Made by a program: the position numbers and the translations under genes. A DNA stretch of 64,000 nucleotides, taken from contig JAAALK010000287.1 of assembly GCA_019279435.1 (NCBI GenBank), positions 14,198,162 to 14,262,161 of the forward strand, in the 5' to 3' direction. Below are positions 56,221 to 64,000 of the stretch, piece after piece. Position 1 is the stretch's first letter; each line of letters opens with the position of its first letter. Under the pieces are notes generated by a model. That model did no database searches. It was not told where the DNA came from and saw nothing but the letters and a program-made list of their open reading frames with translations. The stretch comes from Zizania palustris. Taxonomy: Eukaryota > Streptophyta > Magnoliopsida > Poales > Poaceae.

Positions 56221-57121
56221 CAAAGAATCCCGTCCTCGAGATTCGGATCAATCCTCGAATAGCTCAGGGTGTTGTGTTTTGAGTTCTTCCTCCTTTTCCC
56301 ATGTAGCTTCCTCCACGGGATGATTGCTCCACTGAACCTTGCAGAAGCGGATGACGCGACTTCTGGTGGTCCTCTCTTTTACTTCCAAGATCTTGATGGG
56401 CTTTTCCACATAGGTCAGATCCTCTTGAACATCCAACTATTGCAGGTCTACTTGCTCTGTGGGAACTCGAAGGACTTCTTTAGTTGAGACACATGAAATA
56501 CGTCATGTACCCCAGCCTGTGAGGGTTGCAGTTCCAACTGATAAGTGACTTCGCCTTGGCGTCGAATAATGGGAAAAGGTCCAACATACCGAGGTGCCAA
56601 CTTTCCTCTCATGTTAAACCGTTGGGTGCCACGGAGAGGGGTAACTCGAAGGTAGACGTGGTCTCCCTCTTCAAAGGCTAAATCTCGATGACGATTGTCA
56701 GCATAGCTCTTCTGTCGAGATTGGGCTGTCTTGAGTCGGTCTCTGATGATTCGTACCTTCTCTTCAGCTTCCTAAAGGATATCTGTTCCAAATACTTGGG
56801 ATTCACCGGTTTGATCCAAAAGTAGAGGCGTCCTACACTTTCGTCCATATAGGGCTTCGAACGGGGACATCTGAAGGCTGGCTTGATAACTGTTGTTGTA
56901 CGAAAACTCGGCGCACGATAAACTCTTGTCCCAAGTTCCTCCAAAATCCAAGACGTATGCCCGAAGCATATCCTCCAATATCTGATTCACTCGTTCCGTT
57001 TGTCCATCTGTCTGAGGGTGGTAAGCAGTGCTGAAGTTCAGTCTCGTCCCCATTTCCTCTTGAAGGTTCTTCCAGAATCGAGACGTGAACTGACTCCCTC
57101 TGTCGGATACTATCTTCTTGG

Positions 57122-60100
57122 TAGGGATGGATTCGGATCGGATACGGATGGAAACGAATCCGGATAGCACTATTTACCACATTTTAATTCGAATACGAAT
57201 ACAGATTCGGATGTTCTTGAATACAAATACAAAACAGATGTTTCGAATACGAATATGTATTCGGATGTATACTCGGTTTAACTCCAAATGTTCGTTGTTT
57301 CACAAAAATTTTAAAAATCCAAAGGGTACAATATACCAAATTAGAATAATAATTAATAAGAAACAATGATACACAATAAACCATGCACAAAATAAATTTT
57401 TAAACAACACTAGCTAAAATTAATCATACGCAACAACCAATAAGAACTACATAAAGTCTTGAACCAAAATTCATCATACATTTCAACCAACAAGAACACA
57501 CAAATTGAGTCCAGGTGCGCAAATGCAGAAAAAACAGGCGGCAATTTGGAAAGAATTGGCTGAATTTTATTTTTTAAAAAAATTAAACATTTTCAAAAAT
57601 TTATTAACATCCTATATGATAAATTTCTCAAAACATTTTCAAAATTTTATCATGGTATCTAAGTATAATATTATAATACTATAACAAGTCTCATATTTTT
57701 CAGACTTTATTTGATTTTTTTATAATTAAAAACCCTTAAGCTCCACATTACTGATGAAGTGTTGTAACATAATTTTTTAACATTTCTTTAAATTTAGTGG
57801 ATAACAACTAAAAATGGACACAAAATAATGAATGTGATTTTTCTATAAATTTTAGTGCATTATTTTAGGTACTTGCAGTTCAAATTTCACATATTCCAAT
57901 TTAAATACTAGAAACACAATTAATGAGTTAAAAATAGCAAATAGATCTAGAAAAATACAAAACAATTATATGGTATGAGATATATTGTATTTTAATTATA
58001 TAAAAAAATTCAAGTTAAAACAAATATTTAACCATCAATTTACTTTAAACCATAATCTATTCTTTCTCAAAACTCTATTTTCTCTAGAGAGAATCTGAGA
58101 TTTCTTAACATCCTATATGATAAAATTTTCGAAACATTTTAAAAATTTTATCATGATATCTACGTATAATATTATAACACTGTGACAAGTCCCGTATTTT
58201 TCAGACTTTATTTGATTTTTTTATAATTAAAATAACCTTAAGCTCCACATACTAATGAAGTGTCGTAACATAAATTTTTTAAAATTTCTTTAAATTTAGT
58301 GGATAAAAACTAAAAATGAACACAAAATAGTGAATGTGATTTTTCTATAAATTTTAGTGCATTATTTTAGGTACTTGCAGTTCAAATTTCACATATTCCA
58401 ATTTAAATACTAGAAACACAATTAATGACTTAAAAATAGAAAATAGATCTAGAAAAATACAAAAACTTTATATGGTATGATATATATTGTATTTTAATTA
58501 TATAAAAAAATTCAAATTCAAACAAATATTTAACCATCAAATTACTTTAAACCATAGCTTATTCCTTCTCAAACTCTATTTCCTCTCAACAGAATCTCAG
58601 ATTTCTTAACAACCTATATGATAAAATTTCGAAAAATTTTAAAAATTTTATCATGATATCTTCGTATAATATTATAACACTGTGATAAGTCTAATATTTT
58701 TCAGACTTTATTTGATTGTTTTATAATTAAAAAACCCTTAAACTCCACATTACCAATGAAGTGTTGTAACATAAATTTTTAATATTTCTTTAAATTTAGT
58801 TTATAAGAACTAAAAATAGAAACAAAATAGTGAATGTGATTTTTCTATAAATTTTAGTGTATTATTTTAGGTACTTGCAGTTTAAATTTCACATATTTCA
58901 ATTTAAATAGTAGAAACACAATTAATGAGTTAAAAATAGCAAATAGATCTAGAAAAATACAAAACAATTATAGTGAAAGAGATATTTTGTATTTTTATCA
59001 TATAAAAAAATTCAAGTTCAAACAAATATTTAACCATAAATTTACTTTATACCATAACATATTCCTTCTCAAAACTCTATTTCCTCTTAAGAGAATCTCA
59101 GATTTCTTAATATTCTATATGATAAATTTCTAGAAACATTTTCAAACTTTTATCATGGTATCTGCGTATAATATTATAACACTGTGATAAGTCTCGTATT
59201 TTTCAGACTTTATTTGATTTTTTTATAATTAAAAAACCCTTAAGCTCCACATTACCGATGAAGTGTAGTAACATAAATTTTTTAACATTTCTTTAAATTT
59301 AGTGGATAAGAACTAAAAATGGACACAAAATAGTTAATGTGATTTTTCGATAAATTTAGTGCATTATTTTAGGTACTTGCAGTTCAAATTTCACATATTC
59401 CAATTTAAATACTAGAAAAACAATTAATGAGTTAAAAATATCAAATGGATCTAGACAAATACAAAAAATTTATATGGTATGAGATATGTTTATTTTGATT
59501 ATATAAAAAATTCAAGTTCAAACAAATATTTAACCATAAATTTACTTTAAACCATAACCTATTCCTTCTCAAAACTCTATTTCCTCTTAAGAGAATATCA
59601 GATTTCTTAACATTCTATATGATAAATTTCTCGAAACATTTTCAAAACTTTATCATGGTATCTATGTATAATATTATAACACTGTGATAAGTCTCGTATT
59701 TTTCAGACTTTATTTAATTTTTTATAATTAAAAAACATTAAGCTCCACATTACCGATAAAGTGTCGTAACATAAATTTTTTAACATTTCTTTAAATTTAG
59801 TGGATAAGAAATAAAAATGGATACAAAATACTGAATGTGATTTGTAGATAAATTTTAGTGCATTATTTTAGGTACTTGCAGTTCAAATTTCACATATTCC
59901 AATTTAAATACTAGAAACACAATTAATGAGTTAAAATAGCAAATGGATCTGGAAAAATACAAAATATTTATATGGTATGAGATATTTTGTATTTTGATTA
60001 TATAAAAAATTCAAGTTCAAACAAATATTTAAACATAAATTTATTTTAAATCATAACATATTCCTTCTCAAAACTCTATTTCCTCTTAAGAGAATCTCAG

Positions 60101-60870
60101 ATTTCTTAATATTTTATATGATAAATTTCTTGAAACATTTTCAAAATTTTATCATGGTATCTAAGTATAATATTATAACACTGTCATAATTCTCGTATTT
60201 TCTAGACTTTATTTGATTTTTATAATTAAAAAACCCTTAAGCTCCACATTACCGATGAAGTGTCGTAACATAATTTTTTTAATATTTCTTTAAATTTCAT
60301 GGATAAGAACTAAAAATGGACACAAAATAGTGAATGCAATTTTTCTATACATTTTAGTGCATTATTTTAGGTACTTGCATTTCGAATTTCACATATTTCA
60401 ATTTAAATCTTAGAAACACAATTAATGAGTTAAAAATAGCAAATTTATCTAAAAATACAAAAAAATATATGAAATGATATATGTTGTATTTTGATTATAA
60501 AAAAATTAAAGTTCAAACAAATATTTAACCATCAATTTATTTTAAACCATAACTTATTAATATTCACTAACTTAAGTATTCCATAATTATATAAATAATA
60601 AATAAACCATTAATATAGTGATAATATATTATCTTGAGTCTAAGTTTAATCTGTGTGAAATCCTAAAACGAATACGGATGTATCCATTTCTATATCCATA
60701 TTCAGCAGAATTCGGATATCCATTTCCATATCCACATTTGTAAAACGAATTCGGATATTTCTGAATGTCATCCATATTTAATTCCGATACGAATACGGAT
60801 ATCCATATTTACAGTAATTCGAATACGAATACGGATAATTCGGATATTCTGACATCCATATCCATCCCTA
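57122..60870. mobile_element. Non-autonomous hAT element with satellite-like core
   Basis: The ends TAGGGATGGATTCGGATCG and (complement) TAGGGATGGATATGGATG form terminal inverted repeats. Both ends carry many CGGATACG/CGTATCCG words over ~200-250 bases. The 8-bp target duplication CTTCTTGG (57,114-57,121 and 60,871-60,878) is perfect. These traits define the hAT superfamily. The interior has no transposase, being AT-rich and mostly tandem repeats, so movement needs a transposase from elsewhere. Confidence 0.92.
57600..60560. repeat. ~500-bp tandem repeat, six units
   Basis: GGTACTTGCA recurs at about 57,869, 58,371, 58,871, 59,373, 59,872 and 60,371, a period of 499-502 bases. Units start near 57,608, 58,107, 58,607, 59,109, 59,609 and 60,108 (CTATATGATAAA). 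They share CTTAAGCTCCACATTACCGA and TTTCACATATTCCAATTTAA. Copies look about 90% alike. The last unit ends near 60,560. Confidence 0.95.
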
Positions 60871-61982
60871 CTTCTTGGGTACTCCATGAAGACACACGAT
60901 GCGGGCCATATACAACTATGCTAACTTAGGGCCACTGAAGGTTGTCTTGACGGCTATGAAGTGAGCTACTTTGGTTAGCCGGTCAATGATTACCCATATA
61001 GAATCATATCCAAGTTGGGTCTTCGGGAGTCTGGTGATGAAATCCATACCGATCTCTTCCCATTTCCATTCAGGCACTTTAAGTGCCTGTAGCTGCCCTG
61101 CGGGTCTCTGATGTTCTGCCTTCACTCGTCGGCAGGTGTCACATTCTGTGACAAACTGAGCAATCTCTTTCTTCATGCTAACCCACCAATAGCGTTCTTT
61201 TAGGTCCTGGTACATCTTGGTACTCCCGGGATGGATGGAGTACAGAGTGTCATGGGCCTCTCTTAGAATAAGGGTCTTTATCTCTGGTTTATCTGGCACA
61301 CGGATCCTGGTTCCAAACCATATGGTGTCATTCTCGTCCTCTGAAAATCCTGGGGCCTTACCCTATCTCATGTTCTTCTTGATGGCGGCTATATCTGGGT
61401 CTTCTAACTGAGCTTCTCGGATCTGCTCGAACAAGACTGGTTGGGTCTCAAGGGTGGCTAGATATGCTCCTGTGGTTAACCCAAGGTTTAACTTTTCCAT
61501 CTCCTTATAGAGCAAAGGCGCGTGATCCTGAATCACGATGGCGGTGCAGTATCCTTTTCGACTTAGTGCATCAGCTACCACATTTGCTTTGCCGGGATGG
61601 TAGTGAATATCTAAGTCGTAATCCTTTATTAATTCTAACCATCGCCTTTTCCTAAGGTTGAGATCCGGTTGCGTGAAGATATACTTCAAACTCTTGTGAT
61701 CCGTAAAGACTTTGCAGCAATTTCCGACCAAATAATGCCTCCATATCATAAGGGCGTGCACAACAGCGGCCAGTTCCAAGTCATGTGTCGAGTAGTTTAG
61801 CTCATGGGGTCTCAACTGACGAGAGGCGTATGAAATAACCTTTCTGTCTTGCATAAGAACACACCCCAATCCCTGGCGAGATGCGTCGCAGTAAACATGG
61901 AAGTTCTTCCTGATATCTGGTAGGGTCATATGGGTGCTGACACTAGCCGGGTCTTAAGGGTGCGAAAACTTTCCTCGCATTC

Positions 61983-62082
61983 NNNNNNNNNNNNNNNNNN
62001 NNNNNNNNNNNNNNNNNNNNNNNNNNNNNNNNNNNNNNNNNNNNNNNNNNNNNNNNNNNNNNNNNNNNNNNNNNNNNNNNNN
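61983..62082. other. Assembly gap of exactly 100 N
   Basis: A run of 100 N, the conventional size for a gap of unknown length. The sequences on its two sides belong to different retrotransposons. Any frame read across it is an artefact. Confidence 0.98.
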
Positions 62083-64000
62083 GAGAGATAAACTGATGAT
62101 GGGCGCGCGTCTGAGCCTTCGTGAAGAAATCTGCCAACTGTAGCTCAGAGGGCACATACTGAAGCGCGACAACACCATCCTGAACCTGTGACCGTGTAAA
62201 GTGAGCATCAACACCAATATGCTTAGTAAGCTCATGCTTTACCGGATCACGAGCAATACTGATAGCCCCTGTACTGTCAGACAAAAGAGGAGTCGGCGTA
62301 GAAACAGAAACACCAAAATCCTCAAGCAACCATCGTAGCCAAGTAACCTCAGTTGTCACAAGAGCCATAGCCCGCAACTCAGCCTCTGCACTCGAACGAG
62401 AAACTGCTATCTGCTTCTTAGTCTTCCAAGCAATGAGGGAACCACCAAGAAAAACACAATAGGCAGAAAGAGAACGACGATCAGAAGGATCACTAGCCCA
62501 AGTAGCATCACAATAGGCTTGGAGCTGTAACGAGCTAGAGCGTGGAAAGAACAACCGACGAGAGATAGTCCCACGAAGATAACGCAGGACACGAAGAAGA
62601 TGACTATAGTGGAGTTGAGTGGGAGTAGAAACAAACTGACTCAGAATATGAACGGAGTATGAAATGTCAGGTCTAGTAACACCAAGGTAAACGAGACTCC
62701 CTACAATGTGACGATAACGAGTAGGATCCTCAAGAGGCTCACCATCAGTGTGTGTAAGGTGAACATTAAGTTCCATGGGAGTCTCAGCAGTTCGATGATC
62801 AGTAAGAGAGGCTCGATCGAGAAGATCGTGAATATACTTCTCTTGAGACAAAAAGAAACCCTCTGAAGTGGAGGTGATTTCAATCCCAAGGAAATACCTT
62901 AGAGGACCAAGATCAGACATAAGAAACTGATCACTAAGACGAGCCTTAACAAAGGCAATGTACTCAGGATCATCACCGGTGATGATCATGTCATCTACAT
63001 AAAGAAGGAGGAGGGTTCTACCACGAGGTGACACATGAACAAAAAGGGCTGGATCATGAGTGCTGGCAGAAAAACCAGCAGCTATGACCACAGAAGCAAA
63101 TCGCTGAAACCAAGCTCGAGGAGCTTGCTTAAGACCATAAAGGGAGCGACGAAGGTGGCAAACCATACCCTCAGGGACAGAATACCCAGGTGGTGGGCGC
63201 ATGTAAACATCCTCGCGCAACTCACCATTAAGAAAAGCATTCTTCACATCAAGTTGGGAGATGGACCACTCCCGAACAGAAGCCACAGCAAGAAGAGTGC
63301 GGATGGTGGTCATATGAGCAACAGGAGCAAAAGTCTCATCATAATCACGACCTTGCTCCTGCTGAAAACCACGAGCAACAAGACGAGCCTTATAGCGTTC
63401 AAGAGAACCATCAGAGCGAGTCTTAACCTTATAGACCCACTTACAAGTGATAGGACGAACACGTGGGGGACATGGTACAAGATCCCACGTGCCAGTCCGC
63501 TCAAGAGCAGCGATCTCCTCGGCCATCGCATGCTGCCATTCCGGATGAAGAATAGCATCATGATAAGAAGCTGGCTCAGAAAGAGCAGTAGCAATGAATG
63601 CCGAAGGAGAGTAACAATCAGGCGGCCTACGAAGGCGATGACTACGTCTGATAAGTTGCTCCGGAGAGGAATCCGTCGGAGAGGACTCAACAGGAGTAGA
63701 AGATGACTCATCCTCAATGAAAGAAGAGGATGACACATCAGAGGAGCGCTCATCTAAGGGAGCTGGAGCGTCTGACAAATGTGCCCTACGACGACTGTAG
63801 AATTGTGTCACAGGAGGCTGTACCGTGTAGTCGGGAACCACGGGAGGAGACTCAGAAGAAGGCACAGAGGATGACAAAGTCGAACGAGTAATGGGCAAAG
63901 ACGCAGGAGGAGCATCAGGAAAAAGAAGAAAAGACAAGGGGTCAACCAAGGAGGCAGGAGAAACATCAGTCGTGGGACGTGGATAGAAAGGACGGGACTC
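62083..64000 (-). CDS. Copia pol: reverse transcriptase and RNase H, partial
   Basis: Open on the minus strand from the right edge (64,000) to the gap with no stop. The first ~120 residues (Ser/Pro-rich) link integrase to RT. RT motifs are WVYKVKTRSDGSLERYKARL, SQLDVKNAFLNGELREDVYM, SLYGLKQAPRAWF and the catalytic LLYVDDMIITGDD (about 62,980-63,010). RNase H motifs are AYCDATWASDPSDRRS, KKQIAVSRSSAEAELRAMA and LLSDSTGAISIARDP. The frame ends near ELQLADFFTKAQTRAHHQF at the gap. All catalytic residues seen are intact, so this is the least decayed pol in the window. The copia lineage is unresolved. No LTR of this element is visible. Confidence 0.92.

Larger units (their letters stand above)
56248..61970 (-). 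pseudogene. Tekay pol: RNase H, integrase, chromodomain
   Basis: RNase H (61,929-61,560): FHVYCDASRQGLGCVLMQDR, SYASRQLRPHELNYSTHDLE, YHPGKANVVADALSRK. Integrase zinc domain (61,299-61,120): HPGSTKMYQDLKERYWW and CDTCRRVKAEHQRPAG. The core starts WEEIGMDFITRLPKTQLGYD and is split by the hAT element between 60,879 and 57,113. It resumes at IVSDRGSQFTSRFWKNLQEE and FSTAYHPQTDGQTERVNQIL. Later parts (56,944-56,500) are frameshifted. The chromodomain (56,436-56,250, VEKPIKILEVKERTTRSRVI, VQWSNHPVEEATWEKEEEL) ends the protein and would bind modified histone H3. A frameshift near 61,932 and a TAA near 56,480 also break it. Confidence 0.9.
53003..61982 (-). mobile_element. Tekay/Del-type chromovirus (Ty3/gypsy), partial
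   Basis: A minus-strand element with a full 3' LTR (53,003-56,205), polypurine tract, chromodomain-ended integrase and RNase H. It runs into a sequence gap at 61,983, so RT, protease, gag and 5' LTR are not seen. It is inserted in Tat2 gag (left flank AAGGA) and carries a hAT element in its integrase. Confidence 0.9.

Noticed and set aside
57600..60560. CRISPR-like or centromeric array
   Set aside because: The units are ~500 bp and continuous without spacers, and the array is enclosed by hAT ends with a target duplication, so it is transposon cargo.
61943..63949. A single 668-residue protein across the N gap
   Set aside because: The gap is of unknown length and its two sides are different elements; the last residues come from a non-coding frame of the Tekay element.

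Overview
This window is plant nuclear DNA, almost certainly from a grass (Poaceae). It consists almost entirely of transposable elements. I found no host protein-coding gene, tRNA or rRNA that I could support. The grass call rests on the element mix: a Sirevirus with several polypurine tracts, Tat- and Tekay-type Ty3/gypsy elements, a CACTA element with a subterminal CCGTCGG array, a Stowaway-like MITE and a hAT element. The species cannot be named from this. Most coding regions are pseudogenes. Only the copia reverse transcriptase/RNase H reading frame at the right edge is open throughout.

Layout, left to right. 1-14,370: an old CACTA element (transposase remnants 11,743-13,353; subterminal repeats 14,049-14,366), a Tekay-type LTR (529-1,249 and 10,851-11,229) and, inside that LTR, a very young 9.6 kb minus-strand Sirevirus (1,250-10,850). 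The Sirevirus LTRs differ at only 3 positions. Bases 1-528 are an identical copy of 13,240-13,767, which points to a ~13.2 kb tandem duplication. 14,370-18,240: AT-rich DNA with small DNA-transposon remnants. 18,240-23,006: a minus-strand Tat LTR piece interrupted by a gag-only copia element with three LTR segments; a fold-back element sits in its right LTR. 23,007-25,600: microsatellites and a GC-rich block. 25,600-30,163: decayed minus-strand Tat gag-pol. 30,165-31,310: an LTR-like block. 31,311-35,610: the 3' part of a plus-strand Tat element with an antisense ORF. 35,610-42,597: decayed plus-strand Angela/Tork-type copia. 42,598-53,002: a second minus-strand Tat element with an antisense, intron-containing ORF that has its own TATA box. 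53,003-61,982: a Tekay chromovirus (3.2 kb LTR, chromodomain integrase) inserted in the Tat gag and itself interrupted by a 3.75 kb hAT element with a perfect 8-bp target duplication and six ~500-bp tandem repeats. 61,983-62,082: a 100-N gap. 62,083-64,000: copia pol.

Nesting gives relative ages: Tat2 is older than Tekay, which is older than hAT; the Angela-type copia is older than Tat2; the Tekay-type LTR is older than the Sirevirus. The most interesting items are the promoter- and intron-bearing antisense gene of the Tat2 element, the satellite-like array inside the hAT element, and the two unexplained direct duplications around the Sirevirus.
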